Notes: generated by a model not told the origin, from the sequence alone. 54,281 nucleotides of DNA from Singulisphaera sp. GP187 (GCA_945868575.1 CAMBMH010000007.1:1-54281); one strand, 5' to 3'. Shown: positions 27,356 to 36,949, counted from the stretch's first letter. Numbers and translations are program-made.

Positions 27356-27599
27356 ATTTGGTTCCAAAAGACCTAAGCCCCGATTCGGGCAAGTCCCACA
27401 CAATGCAGTCTTTGTAAATTGCCCAGATTTGCCAAAGCTATAATTTTTCGATTCCCACCTTGATCAGGTTGGGGTGAATTGTTTCGACTCTGGAAAGGTC
27501 CCCGTGGCAAGATGTTTGCCGGAAGGTGTTTCCAAGGGGCCTGGGGTGTCTAAAATAAACATCTAACCTTTCGATTTGGGGAAAACCAGGACTCTACCG

Positions 27600-28982
27600 A
27601 TGCGCGGATCCAATTGGCTGGGGTGGCTGGGTGCAGTAGGCGTGATGCTGCTTTCCGTCTTTCTGATCACTTTTTTCACCAATTTCAGCCCTGTGAAAGC
27701 TCCCCAGATGGGAGATATTCCCACGCAAAATGCCAATAAGTTGATAAATGAACTTTCGTTTGTATCCCGCCAATTTCCCAACGATCCTTCGTTGCCTCCC
27801 AACATCCAGGAATACGGTGTTCCGGGTTTCCAGGACTTCTGGTTTACCAACGAGAACAAAACGCCCGTTATCTTTGGCCTGGACCGCAAAAACTGCACCT
27901 GTTCCTCGGTTGAAGTATTTTTGGTCCAGGCGGATTGGCTGAAAAACCCTGAGGCAAAATCTTTGGCAGGCGGCAAAGAACCCACCGCCGCCGACCTTTC
28001 GAAGGCCTCGGGAAACCCCGTTCTGGTCAAACTGGAATCCTCAATCCAATCGACCGCACTGGAAAACAGCGACGGGGTAAAAATTTCGGTTCCTGCAGGC
28101 GGAATTGGATGGGTTAGGCTTCGCTTTAAAAATGACAAAATGGGCCCGATCAATCTCTTCGCCAATTTCTGGCTCGACCAAGTGGATTCGGGTGTATTCA
28201 ATCGACTGGATATCCGAAACGATGTCGCACCGATGTTTGTGGCAACTCCCGGCGAAGCGCGTGTTGGGCTTTTGTCGAAACAAAAACCTGTGGGAACAAG
28301 CACCGTTATTGCGTTTTCAGGAACACGCAAAAAACTTAACCTTGTGGCGGAATCCAAGGTAAAAAAATCTGCGTCTGAAATCATCCAGGTATCTCCGCCT
28401 GTGAAGTTGACTCCTGCCGAACTGGCCGATGTTGCCGGCCGAATGAAGGTAACCGCCACGGTTGGCTACCGATTTGAAGTCCGTGCCACCCTTCCCTCAG
28501 AGGGGGACACCCAAACCGAATTTGGGCCTTTCCTGCGCCCGTTCCGTATCCAATGCCTGGATCTACCGGAAAACGATCCCATGCGTTCTGTGGGTTTTAA
28601 TGTTTCCGGGGCCATCGAAAGTGATGTTCGGGTTCTCGGGGCCAATCCCGAGGGAATTGTCGACATTAACAACTTCCCCTGGGATGCTGGTAAAAAAGCG
28701 CGGATCCGTATTGAGACCTCCAATCCCGAGGTCAAATTGGAGATTGATAACGCCCGCACCGCACCGTTCCTCAAAATTCGCCAGGTAGGCGAACCGGAAA
28801 AATTGCGCGGGGGTGGAAGCGCTTACGACTATGAAATCGAGGTCCCAAGCCGCAAGATGCGAGGTGCTTTCCCCCGTGAGGAAACGGATCCAGCGATTCG
28901 GGATAGCGCGCTTTACATTCGCTCGGTTGGAAGCAACAACAAGCTGATTCGCGTTCCCGTAATGGGCCGCGCGGATGAGTGA
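27600..28982 (+). CDS. Membrane-anchored protein with DUF1573-like Cys motif
   Basis: This 460-residue protein has one membrane segment (about 7-28, GWLGAVGVMLLSVFLITFF) and a large extracytoplasmic part. It contains NENKTPVIFGLDRKNCTCSS near residue 90, like the strand-plus-CxC pattern of DUF1573 (an immunoglobulin-like fold). Further beta-rich domains follow, for example VGYRFEVRATLPSEGDTQTE and the C-terminal ALYIRSVGSNNKLIRVPVMG. No other cysteines of note occur. Its stop codon overlaps the start of the heme protein at 28975 by 8 bases, so the two are translationally coupled and probably work together. ATG 27600 is preceded by AGGA at eight bases. Assignment to DUF1573 is tentative. Confidence 0.72.
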   Translation: MRGSNWLGWLGAVGVMLLSVFLITFFTNFSPVKAPQMGDIPTQNANKLINELSFVSRQFPNDPSLPPNIQEYGVPGFQDFWFTNENKTPVIFGLDRKNCTCSSVEVFLVQADWLKNPEAKSLAGGKEPTAADLSKASGNPVLVKLESSIQSTALENSDGVKISVPAGGIGWVRLRFKNDKMGPINLFANFWLDQVDSGVFNRLDIRNDVAPMFVATPGEARVGLLSKQKPVGTSTVIAFSGTRKKLNLVAESKVKKSASEIIQVSPPVKLTPAELADVAGRMKVTATVGYRFEVRATLPSEGDTQTEFGPFLRPFRIQCLDLPENDPMRSVGFNVSGAIESDVRVLGANPEGIVDINNFPWDAGKKARIRIETSNPEVKLEIDNARTAPFLKIRQVGEPEKLRGGGSAYDYEIEVPSRKMRGAFPREETDPAIRDSALYIRSVGSNNKLIRVPVMGRADE

Positions 28983-30636
28983 TCCCAAAGAAAACCGTGA
29001 GGCACAAGGCATGGCTACTTCAGGATTGTCCGGCCGACTGATCCCTGCCTTGGGTGTGCTGGTTTTGGCGGGTATTAGCGCTTTGGGCGGGACCTGTTTG
29101 GGGCGCTGGATGAAAACTCCCGTGCCCGAAGCTCCTCCTCACACGGTTGGTCTCCCGCTTCCCCCGGCACTTGCCCGCTGGCCCAAGCCCGACCTGACCT
29201 TGATACTTACCGCCCAGCAATATGGGTATCTGCTCCCTTGCGGTTGCTCGCGCCCCCAGGTTGGGGGACTGGAACGCCGGTACAATTATCTTGCCACTTT
29301 GCGCGAGGCGGGTTGGGCCCTGACCCCGGTGGATCTGGGCGATATCCCCCAAAAGCAGGGCCCGGTCAACCTGTCCAATCTTCAGGGACTCATCAAATAT
29401 CGCTATTCGATGCAAGCCCTCAAAAAGATGGGATATGCGGCGGTTTCGCTGGGTCTTTACGAGGCCAAACTCAAGATCTTTAACATTCTGGGTGAATACG
29501 CCCTGAACGACCCTGAACCCAAAGTCCTTGCGGCAAATCTCGCCAACAAGGACAGCGAGTTTCCCGAACAGGTTTTTGAAACCACCATCAGCCAACCACC
29601 AGGTTCCCCCATCAAGGTAGGTATCACCGCGGTCATCGGCCCAAGTGTTGCCAAGGCAATGAAAGACCCTGTAGCCAAATTTGGCCCCTCACGGGACGCC
29701 ATTGCCAAATCCCTGGAAAGCCTTGTGGATCAAAAGGTCGATATCCGCGTGCTTCTTTATCAGGGAGCAATCAGCGGCGCAGCGACAGATGCATCGGAAC
29801 CGATTGCCGCAGCCAAAGCATTTCCCGAAATCGATGTCATCCTTTGCGTGTCCGAGGAGGATGAGCCCCCGGGTTCGCCTTTGGACATCAAACATGCCGA
29901 CGGCCGGATCACCCGTATTGTCCGCATGGGGCACAAGGGGAAGTATGTGGGAACCCTGGGCGTGTGGAAAAAGCCCGAAGGACTGCAATACAAATATCAT
30001 TTACAAGATCTTGGAGAACAATGGCTAACACCTGAAGGAGGATTGGCAGGCCACCCCGTTAATGAACTGATGGAGCGGTACGCCAAGGAACTTGACCGGG
30101 CGGACTTTTTGGGCAAAACCCCCCAATCGACTCACCCCTTTTCGGCCTCTGTGCCTGATTCCAAGCCGACTTATGTTGGTTCGGACAAGTGCAAAAAATG
30201 TCATGAAGAGGCGTACAAGGTGTGGGAAGGCTCTGGTCACAGCCACGCTTGGCAAACACTTGCCGATGCGTCCAAGCCATCCCTGCGCCACAAAGACCCG
30301 GAGTGCATCATCTGTCACACGGTTGGATTCGGCTATCAGACAGGCTTTGTAGACGCGGGAAAAACTCCCAAACTCAAGAATGTTGGGTGCGAAAGCTGTC
30401 ACGGTCCATCCAGCGAACATCTCAAGTCGACTTCGGATGAAACCTGGCACAAGCTGATGAACCCCTGGAAAGCCAAGGACAAGCAATCCGAAACGGAATC
30501 CAAAGTTCGCCTTCAGAGGTTGGACCAATTTTGCCAAACTTGCCACGACATGGACAACGATGTCACCTGGGTGAACCAGGGCTTGGCCAAAAAATGGCCC
30601 AAGATTGCCCATCCGACTCCCAAAGACAAGCAGTAG
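28975..30636 (+). CDS. Anchored protein: degenerate UshA-like domain plus four-heme cytochrome c554-like domain
   Basis: This 553-residue protein has an N-terminal membrane segment (about 20-42). Residues about 70-390 resemble the metallophosphatase domain of UshA/5'-nucleotidases (GGLERRYNYLATLREAGWAL, VDLGD), but where the family has the metal-binding DxHG it has TAQQYGYLLPCGC (Cys89, Cys91), so phosphatase activity is doubtful. The C-terminal part has four CXXCH motifs at Cys406 (CKKCH), 444 (CIICH), 472 (CESCH) and 520 (CQTCH). The segment YVGSDKCKKCHEEAYKVW matches the cytochrome c554 family. It likely carries electrons outside the cytoplasm, with the front half perhaps a docking domain. 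It is coupled to the upstream gene by an 8-base overlap. Confidence 0.88.
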   Translation: MSDPKENREAQGMATSGLSGRLIPALGVLVLAGISALGGTCLGRWMKTPVPEAPPHTVGLPLPPALARWPKPDLTLILTAQQYGYLLPCGCSRPQVGGLERRYNYLATLREAGWALTPVDLGDIPQKQGPVNLSNLQGLIKYRYSMQALKKMGYAAVSLGLYEAKLKIFNILGEYALNDPEPKVLAANLANKDSEFPEQVFETTISQPPGSPIKVGITAVIGPSVAKAMKDPVAKFGPSRDAIAKSLESLVDQKVDIRVLLYQGAISGAATDASEPIAAAKAFPEIDVILCVSEEDEPPGSPLDIKHADGRITRIVRMGHKGKYVGTLGVWKKPEGLQYKYHLQDLGEQWLTPEGGLAGHPVNELMERYAKELDRADFLGKTPQSTHPFSASVPDSKPTYVGSDKCKKCHEEAYKVWEGSGHSHAWQTLADASKPSLRHKDPECIICHTVGFGYQTGFVDAGKTPKLKNVGCESCHGPSSEHLKSTSDETWHKLMNPWKAKDKQSETESKVRLQRLDQFCQTCHDMDNDVTWVNQGLAKKWPKIAHPTPKDKQ

Positions 30637-30640
30637 CAAA

Positions 30641-30671
30641 TCCAAAAGGTCGTTTTGCCTTTCCTTTTGGA
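30641..30671 (+). repeat. 9-base inverted repeat just after the c554-like gene
   Basis: TCCAAAAGG (30641-30649) and CCTTTTGGA (30663-30671) are perfectly complementary with a 13-base spacer and begin 5 bases after the stop codon. It may contribute to 3'-end formation, but no T-tract follows. Confidence 0.4.
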
Positions 30672-30923
30672 GGTTGGAAACGCGTCGAAATTGCTTTGTG
30701 GGGTTCAACCCCACAAGTTTTATCGTGGTTGCCAAAAGCCGAATAATTTTTTGATTTTCGCACCAAGCCCCCCTCACAACCCTCAACCCCTCGCTGGTCC
30801 GAATAGGCGTTTCAGTCGTCATGATCTTGGTGATGGGTAAGCCCAATACGAATGGACCCTGTCTGGGGTAGGGCCGATAGATGCTGTGGTTCGGATATTT
30901 TGGTCCTGGTTTTGGATGGAACC

Positions 30924-32180
30924 ATGATCCCTCGTTTCTTTACCCGATGGTGCGCAGCCACCATTGGATTGATTGCATTGGCCGGGCAGGATGCCCGGTC
31001 AGCAAACCCCGTTCGGCCGGTGTACCGGGAGGTTTCCGCAAGGATGACCGCTTTGGAATTCACCTCCGACCATAACCTCATTTGCCGGGACGGCTCGGAT
31101 CTGCTCCGATGCGGATCGCGATACCCGGATGTGGAATGGTCGGCCAAGGAGCCTCACCTTGTCGCACCCATGACGCATACCCAAGGGCGCTACATCGAAG
31201 CCCGGGTGATGGTGAAACTCAACCGCTTGCCTTCCGGAACCCAGGTTCGCCTCAAGGGAACCGCGGAGCAGGAGTCGTTCACCTTCGAAGGTGAGGGGAA
31301 AGTCGAGGATGTGGGTGGCGACCCTTGCATGGCGGTGGTTTATGTCCGCTCGAAGGGGATGCTTCCCGCGCAACTTCGCCGGATGCAAGCCACGATCGAC
31401 TGGTCCGTGACGGTTTTGGTCCCGGGAGAAAACCCCAGGGTCATCGACCTGGCGGATACCGGACCGCATGTATGCTATCTGACCCGGGGAACGCCCAGAA
31501 GGGCCGAAGAGGTCGCATCCGCGGTGACGCCAAGGCGCATGCAGACGAGCTACGAACGGCTGGCCATTGCTTTGGAGTCGGTTGAGGAAGAAAATCCATC
31601 AACGATTGCAATTGTTCATGCTCTGACCAGGCATGTTGGGGAACATTACAATCCCAAGCAACACTTTGAACGCGAAGACGCCTGGTATGTCCCCACCACC
31701 TGGCGCCTCAAGCCCGCCGGAGCCAGTTGTATCTCGATTTGCAACTATTGCTCGTTGATCCTTGATCAGATAGGAATGGAAGGGGAATATCGGCAGATCG
31801 CCTTGTACTCCCGGCCGGACAATCCTGACCGGGCTCTCGAAGGGGGTCGCGAATCGGATTCGATCACCCGCGATGTCGGTCGCCAACAGTGGGAACTTTT
31901 CCTCGTGGATGATCGCAACACCCGCCAGGGACAAGTTGGCGGCTGGGGCGGCATGAACTACTACGAGGCGGTGATCGCTTATGACTACAAAGGCAAAACC
32001 TACTACTTCCCAGGCGGCACCGACCGTGTCTACGACAACAAGGACCAGGTTCTGAAGATCTTCCGGACACTGGCCTGGGCGCGTTGGGACACCTGGCGCA
32101 AGGAATGGCAGGTTATGCAAGTGGTGCGCACCTATACCTCACCGGGTCGGGGCGCGCCTCCCAACTGCGAACTCCCCTGA
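30924..32180 (+). CDS. Secreted protein, possibly transglutaminase-like
   Basis: From ATG 30924 this encodes 418 residues with a signal peptide (about 8-26, RWCAATIGLIALAGQDARSA). The first half is beta-rich (PHLVAPMTHTQGRYIEARVM). The second half has SIAIV-like helices and then PAGASCISICNYCSLILDQI, which looks like the Cys-helix of transglutaminase-like enzymes, followed by GMNYYEAVIAYDYKGKTYYF, where the family would place a catalytic His. That His appears to be Tyr, so activity is uncertain. I can only suggest a papain-like fold. It starts a new unit after the c554-like gene (287-base gap). Confidence 0.6.
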   Translation: MIPRFFTRWCAATIGLIALAGQDARSANPVRPVYREVSARMTALEFTSDHNLICRDGSDLLRCGSRYPDVEWSAKEPHLVAPMTHTQGRYIEARVMVKLNRLPSGTQVRLKGTAEQESFTFEGEGKVEDVGGDPCMAVVYVRSKGMLPAQLRRMQATIDWSVTVLVPGENPRVIDLADTGPHVCYLTRGTPRRAEEVASAVTPRRMQTSYERLAIALESVEEENPSTIAIVHALTRHVGEHYNPKQHFEREDAWYVPTTWRLKPAGASCISICNYCSLILDQIGMEGEYRQIALYSRPDNPDRALEGGRESDSITRDVGRQQWELFLVDDRNTRQGQVGGWGGMNYYEAVIAYDYKGKTYYFPGGTDRVYDNKDQVLKIFRTLAWARWDTWRKEWQVMQVVRTYTSPGRGAPPNCELP

Positions 32181-32213
32181 TCCGGAAAGGATGAAATTCG
32201 CAAAGTTGCCTGT

Positions 32214-32272
32214 GGGCCGTGGATCTTTCCATGGCCCGCGGCCGTTTCCCCCCTGTGGAAAGTACATTCCAC
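32214..32272 (+). repeat. Two hairpins between the transglutaminase-like and DUF486 genes
   Basis: The first stem pairs GGGCCGTGGA (32214-32223) with TCCATGGCCC (32228-32237), fully paired in RNA if one G-U pair is allowed, with a 4-base loop. The second pairs GTGGAA (32255-32260) with TTCCAC (32267-32272). They could end or stabilise the upstream transcript; there is no T-tract. Confidence 0.4.
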
Positions 32273-32347
32273 GGAAGTCGCGGGCCCGATTTTGTGCATG
32301 CCAACTTTTCCAGGACACGGGGTTTTTGGAATCAAGGTGCAAGATCC

Positions 32348-32698
32348 ATGCTGACAATCCTTCTTCTTTTGGTTTCCAACGCCTTCATGACCTATGCCTG
32401 GTACGGCCATCTCAACCACAAGGAAACACCGATCGTTTACGCCATTTTATCTAGTTGGGGAATCGCTTTTATAGAATATTGTTTCATGGTCCCGGCAAAC
32501 CGCATGGGGCACGAGTTCTTTTCCGCGCCCCAGCTCAAAGTCATCCAGGAAGTCATCACCCTCGTTGTTTTCGCCATTTTTTCCACCTGGTTTTTGGGGG
32601 AATCGCTGCGCTGGAATCACTGGGTTGGTTTTGTCATGATCCTTGCGGCGGTCGCTGTTATTTTCGGATTTGAGGCGCCCAAGACCCCGGGAGCGTAG
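32348..32698 (+). CDS. DUF486 family small membrane protein
   Basis: This 116-residue protein has four hydrophobic segments (about 3-20, 29-47, 65-80, 88-105). Typical DUF486 segments are VSNAFMTYAWYGHLNHKETP, SWGIAFIEYCFMVPANRMGH and APQLKVIQEVITLVVFAIFS. The family is related to the drug/metabolite transporter superfamily and about this long, so the protein is complete and might dimerise. No substrate is known. The frame is open to 32219, but the membrane protein clearly begins at ATG 32348. Confidence 0.9.
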   Translation: MLTILLLLVSNAFMTYAWYGHLNHKETPIVYAILSSWGIAFIEYCFMVPANRMGHEFFSAPQLKVIQEVITLVVFAIFSTWFLGESLRWNHWVGFVMILAAVAVIFGFEAPKTPGA

Positions 32699-32742
32699 AA
32701 TCAGGAGGGAAGTCGGCGGAAAAGATCCTGTGGGAAACCGTA

Positions 32743-32973
32743 ATGCAGTACAAAGGGTTCCTGGGCAGGTTTGAATTCGAAAGTGAAAGTGGTCAATTTC
32801 ATGGAGAAGTGCTGAACACCCGCGAAACGGTCACCTTTGAGGGTATGACCCAAACGGGCCTGAAAATCGCCTTTGAAGCCGCCGTCGATGATTACCTGTT
32901 TATTTGTTGGGAACGCGGCGATTCACCCGAAAAACTCCCGGTCCCCTTCAAAAAACGAAACGAAAACCGTTAA
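32743..32973 (+). CDS. HicB-like protein, without a HicA partner
   Basis: This 76-residue protein matches the HicB core: YKGFLGRFEFESESGQFHGE, VLNTRETVTFEGMT, and AFEAAVDDYLFICWERGDSP. HicB proteins with this partial RNase-H fold are normally antitoxins for the HicA RNase, encoded in the same pair. Here the upstream gene is DUF486 and the downstream gene is a sulfatase. No HicA-like frame of about 60 residues with a central GSH motif is visible on either strand. No DNA-binding tail is present. It may be a solitary HicB used for another purpose or a remnant. Confidence 0.82.
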   Translation: MQYKGFLGRFEFESESGQFHGEVLNTRETVTFEGMTQTGLKIAFEAAVDDYLFICWERGDSPEKLPVPFKKRNENR

Positions 32974-33088
32974 CATCTGGTTTTTTTAATAGCCATTTTT
33001 TCAACCGACTTGCAGGCCCCCCTTTTTCCCTACAACAATTTGTAATCATCCTCTCCTCACCTTGCTTTGACTCGTCGGGAGTTCGCCC

Positions 33089-34621
33089 ATGCGTCCCCTT
33101 TTTGCGCTTGGATTCTTCCTGGTTTTTGGCGCTCTCGGGAACGCCGCCGCCCCCAAACGGCCCAACATCGTCTTCCTCTTTTCCGATGACCATGCCAGCC
33201 ACGCCATCAGCGCCTATGGCTCAAAAATCAATCAGACGCCCAATATCGACCGGATCGCCAAAGAAGGGATGCTCTTTCGCAACACCTTTTGCACCAACAG
33301 CATCTGCGGCCCGAGCCGTGCGGTCATCCTCACGGGCAAACACAGCCACCTCAACGGCTTTTACGACAATCGATCTACTTTTGATGGAACCCAACAAACC
33401 TTCGCCAAACTGCTTCAGGCCAACGGCTACAACACCGCCATGATCGGCAAATGGCATCTGGTTACCGATCCGACCGGATTCGATAAATGGACCATCCTTC
33501 CCGGCCAGGGGATCTATTACAACCCCAATTTCAAATCCGACAAGGGGCCATTGAAGGTCGAGGGGTACTGTACCGACATCATTACCGACATGACTCTCAA
33601 CTGGCTCGACAAGGGACGGGACAAGGAGAAACCCTTTCTGCTCATGTGCCAACACAAGGCGCCTCACCGCGAATGGGCACCCGGACCCAACCAGCTTGGC
33701 CTTTATCGGGATAAGGACATTCCCGAACCCGATTCGCTTTTTGATGATTGGAAAGGTCTCGCCCCTGGCGCCAAATACCAGGAAATGACCATCGCCAAAC
33801 ACATGCTACCCAGCGATCTCAAATTCAAATCCCCTCAAAGCATGAACCCGGCGCAAAAAGCCCTTTGGGACAAGTACTATGGCCCGGAAAACGAGGCCTA
33901 TGAAAAGAACAAACCCACAGGCAAGGACCAGGTTCGTTGGAACTATCAACGCTACATAAAGGACTACCTGCGCTGCGTCGCCGGAGTGGATGATGGTGTG
34001 GGCAGGGTCCTTAAGTATCTCGATGAAAACGGACTCGCCGAAAACACGATTGTGGTCTACTCCTCCGACCAGGGTTTCTATCTCGGAGACAAGGGGTGGT
34101 TTGACAAGCGCTGGATGTACGATGTGTCGATGCGGATGCCATTTGTGGTACGGTGGCCGGGCAAAATCAAAGCGGGCACGGAAAATCACGACCTTGTCCA
34201 AAACCTTGATTTCGGCCCCACATTCCTCGACGCCGCGGGGATCCAGGTTCCCGCGGATATGCAAGGCAAAAGCATTATCCCTCTTTTGGAGGGACATACC
34301 CTTGCCGATTGGCGGAAATCGGTCTATTACCACTATTACGAATATCCAGCCGAACACATGGTTCCAAGACATTACGGTGTCCGCACCGCGACCCACAAAC
34401 TGATTCACTACTATCAGCGCGATGAATGGGAACTGTTTGATCTGGTGAAGGATCCGGGGGAAACCAATAGCGTTTTCCAGAACGAGGAATATGCCAAGGT
34501 TCGCGATGAACTGGCACGGGAACTCATTCGCCTGCGCAAGCACTACAAGGTGGAAGGGGCTCCGGAACCAGAGAAAAAGGCCGCGCCCCGCCCCGGAGCC
34601 GGGAAAAAGAAAGCCGGCTAA
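33089..34621 (+). CDS. Secreted sulfatase
   Basis: This 510-residue protein has a signal peptide (about 1-20, [17 protein letters not shown]). The sulfatase fold starts with [17 protein letters not shown], whose Asp33 and Asp34 bind the metal. The active site is CGPSR at residues 73-77 ([20 protein letters not shown]), with Cys73 converted to formylglycine, and TAMIGKWHL supplies another conserved Lys/His. A C-terminal subdomain ends with a Lys-rich tail. It should remove sulfate from a sulfated glycan or ester outside the cytoplasm; substrate unknown. The GGGAG ribosome site lies eight bases before ATG 33089. It is followed by an M48 protease gene after 45 bases. Confidence 0.94.
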   Translation: MRPLFALGFFLVFGALGNAAAPKRPNIVFLFSDDHASHAISAYGSKINQTPNIDRIAKEGMLFRNTFCTNSICGPSRAVILTGKHSHLNGFYDNRSTFDGTQQTFAKLLQANGYNTAMIGKWHLVTDPTGFDKWTILPGQGIYYNPNFKSDKGPLKVEGYCTDIITDMTLNWLDKGRDKEKPFLLMCQHKAPHREWAPGPNQLGLYRDKDIPEPDSLFDDWKGLAPGAKYQEMTIAKHMLPSDLKFKSPQSMNPAQKALWDKYYGPENEAYEKNKPTGKDQVRWNYQRYIKDYLRCVAGVDDGVGRVLKYLDENGLAENTIVVYSSDQGFYLGDKGWFDKRWMYDVSMRMPFVVRWPGKIKAGTENHDLVQNLDFGPTFLDAAGIQVPADMQGKSIIPLLEGHTLADWRKSVYYHYYEYPAEHMVPRHYGVRTATHKLIHYYQRDEWELFDLVKDPGETNSVFQNEEYAKVRDELARELIRLRKHYKVEGAPEPEKKAAPRPGAGKKKAG

Positions 34622-34666
34622 CCATTAGGGGTGACAATCCGTTTCACGGGATAATTCGGAGCTGTT

Positions 34667-36949
34667 ATGAACGCATCTGAGGAGTTCTATCCTCCCGCGC
34701 CCCTCGGGGTCCCTGAGGATTTCACAAAACCGAGCAAGGCCTATATATGGAGAGTAACCTTTCTCCTGCTGGGGCTTGTCGGGTTTCTGATTCTTTATCT
34801 GGCTTTGATCGCGCTGACCGCTTATGGCATTTACTTTTTGGTAACCCACCCACCTACAGATTTCATCGATAACAATGCCCCTCGCAATCGAAGCAATAAC
34901 CGTAATGAAGCGGCAATTTATGGTGTTTGGATAGGTGCAATCGTTTGCCTTGGCCTCCTTTTCATCTTCTTTTTCAAAGGGCTCTTCAAGGGAAACAAAC
35001 CTGACTGGTCCCACTTTCTTGAACTCAAGCGCACTGACCAACCCAGGCTTTTCGCCTTTATCGACAAGCTCTGCGAGGAGACTCAGGCGCCAAGGCCCAC
35101 CAAGGTTTTTCTCAGCCACGATGTCAACGCGGCGGTGATCTACAACACTTCGCTTCTCAACCTCATTATCCCGCCCCAAAAACATCTGCTCATTGGAGCA
35201 GGGCTGGTGGAATCGATCAACCTTCGCGAATTCAAGGCGGTTCTTGCCCATGAGTTTGGGCACTTTTCCCAAAAAAGCCTCGCTTTTGGAAACTATGTTT
35301 ACCTGGTCAACAAAATTCTGGGAGACATGATTTACGCAAGGGACGGTTTCGACAGATTTCTGGTAAATTGGTCAGGTTGGGATCTTCGCATTTCTTTTCC
35401 CGCATGGGGTCTTCGGGGCATTGTTTGGGTTTTGCGTAAGGGTTTGGGTGGGGTATACAAAGGGCTTAATCTCCTTGACCTGTCCCTCTCCAGACAAATG
35501 GAATTCAACGCGGATGATGTCGCGGTCAGTGTCGCCGGTTCCGATGCGATTGTTGAAGTTCTTTGCAAAATCAGTTTTGCCGATCAATGCCAGAATATGG
35601 CCCTTGGCATGGTAATGAACGCAGCCGATCACGGAATGTACACCAAAGACATTCATCACCATCAAACCCAGATGGTTTCCCATGTCCGCAAGGTACGCAA
35701 CGATGAAAACCTCGGTGTACCAACCAAACCCAAAGAGAACGGGCACACAGGCAAGGATGTCCGTGTATTTGACCCCGCCAAGGGGAATCATGGGATTCCA
35801 CAAATGTGGTTGTCCCATCCACCCAACCACGAGCGGGAACAGAATGCCAAAAGAATCTACTTTGCCGTGGCGGAAGACACCCGGCCTGCCTGGTCCATTT
35901 TGGAAAATACGGATCGTCTAAAAAGGGATTTGTCCCTGAAATTTTACAAGCTTGCCCTTGGCAAGGATCTTCAAAGCGATCTGGTTGACGCAAAGGAAGT
36001 CCAGGAGTTCATTGATCGGGAATTAATCGAACAAACTTATGATTCGAAGTATGAAGCCATTTACTACAATCGCTGGGTTGGCCTCGATAAACTCGAAGAA
36101 TGGGAAACAGAGGCAGAATCCTCTCCGCTGACCTCTGAAGCCATCCGCGCATTTCTTGAAAAATACCCATCGGAGCAATTCAAAAACCTTGCGAAAACCT
36201 CGTGGGACCTTTTGGCTGAATCGGATTTGCTCGTAGGGCTCATTTCGAAAAAGTACCAGCTCAATGGAAAAACACTCACCTTTCGTGGGGTAGACCGTAA
36301 ACCCGTCGAATTCAAAACATTGTTGGAGCAGGTCAATAAGGAATATGGGGAAGCCCAGGAAACCTTGGCTTCCTCAGACCGGGCAGTTTTCCTCAACCAC
36401 TTCCTTGCCGCAAAGGAATTGGATCCCGCCCGGGCGGAGGAATTGCGGGATCGCTACCGCTTCCACGCCAAACTCCAGGGATGGGCATCCCAATGCATTG
36501 GTCTGAAAAATGCCGTCGATGGCGCGTTTCAGTCCATGGGGTCAGATTCACAACTATCGCCTGAGAATTTCCAACATCTGAAAGACCTACTCAACGGGTC
36601 ACGCTCCGCGCTTCTGGATATGCGTGAGGCAACAACCACAGTCAATTGTCCCAGGTTGTCCAACATCGAACCGGGAACCACCCTGCAAAGCCTTGTTTTC
36701 GATGGGGTTCTGGATCTTGGAGCGCCATTGTCCACAAGCGGATCCATTCCCGGCCCATGGGTGGGAAACCTCTACAAATCTCTGGAAAAAGCCGAAAACC
36801 GACTTAGGAGGATCCACTATAAAAGCTTGGGAAGCATCCTGATCTTCCAGGAATCGACCAGTAGGGATTACCTTGCCAAAACCTCCAATCCGCCTGCTCA
36901 AAATCCGGATTCCACCGCTCTGGTTCCGGAGGGGACCTCTCCCGCCTGA
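34667..36949 (+). CDS. M48 family membrane metalloprotease
   Basis: This 760-residue protein has two membrane segments (about 30-58 and 84-104), then an M48 (Ste24/HtpX-like) domain. The zinc site is AHEFGH (His195, Glu196, His199), with a third ligand region at MEFNADDVAVSVAG (Glu279 to Asp283). An insertion with hydrophobic segments lies between them. The long C-terminal part (about 380-760) is mostly helical and has no named domain. Such proteases act at the membrane in protein quality control. GGAG lies six bases before the ATG. The 3' end overlaps the convergent hydrolase gene by 52 bases. Confidence 0.9.
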   Translation: MNASEEFYPPAPLGVPEDFTKPSKAYIWRVTFLLLGLVGFLILYLALIALTAYGIYFLVTHPPTDFIDNNAPRNRSNNRNEAAIYGVWIGAIVCLGLLFIFFFKGLFKGNKPDWSHFLELKRTDQPRLFAFIDKLCEETQAPRPTKVFLSHDVNAAVIYNTSLLNLIIPPQKHLLIGAGLVESINLREFKAVLAHEFGHFSQKSLAFGNYVYLVNKILGDMIYARDGFDRFLVNWSGWDLRISFPAWGLRGIVWVLRKGLGGVYKGLNLLDLSLSRQMEFNADDVAVSVAGSDAIVEVLCKISFADQCQNMALGMVMNAADHGMYTKDIHHHQTQMVSHVRKVRNDENLGVPTKPKENGHTGKDVRVFDPAKGNHGIPQMWLSHPPNHEREQNAKRIYFAVAEDTRPAWSILENTDRLKRDLSLKFYKLALGKDLQSDLVDAKEVQEFIDRELIEQTYDSKYEAIYYNRWVGLDKLEEWETEAESSPLTSEAIRAFLEKYPSEQFKNLAKTSWDLLAESDLLVGLISKKYQLNGKTLTFRGVDRKPVEFKTLLEQVNKEYGEAQETLASSDRAVFLNHFLAAKELDPARAEELRDRYRFHAKLQGWASQCIGLKNAVDGAFQSMGSDSQLSPENFQHLKDLLNGSRSALLDMREATTTVNCPRLSNIEPGTTLQSLVFDGVLDLGAPLSTSGSIPGPWVGNLYKSLEKAENRLRRIHYKSLGSILIFQESTSRDYLAKTSNPPAQNPDSTALVPEGTSPA

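Noticed and set aside
33221-34543. Minus-strand frames antisense to the sulfatase (33221-33802 and 33806-34543)
   Set aside because: They lie entirely inside the sulfatase gene and show no domain or start signal.
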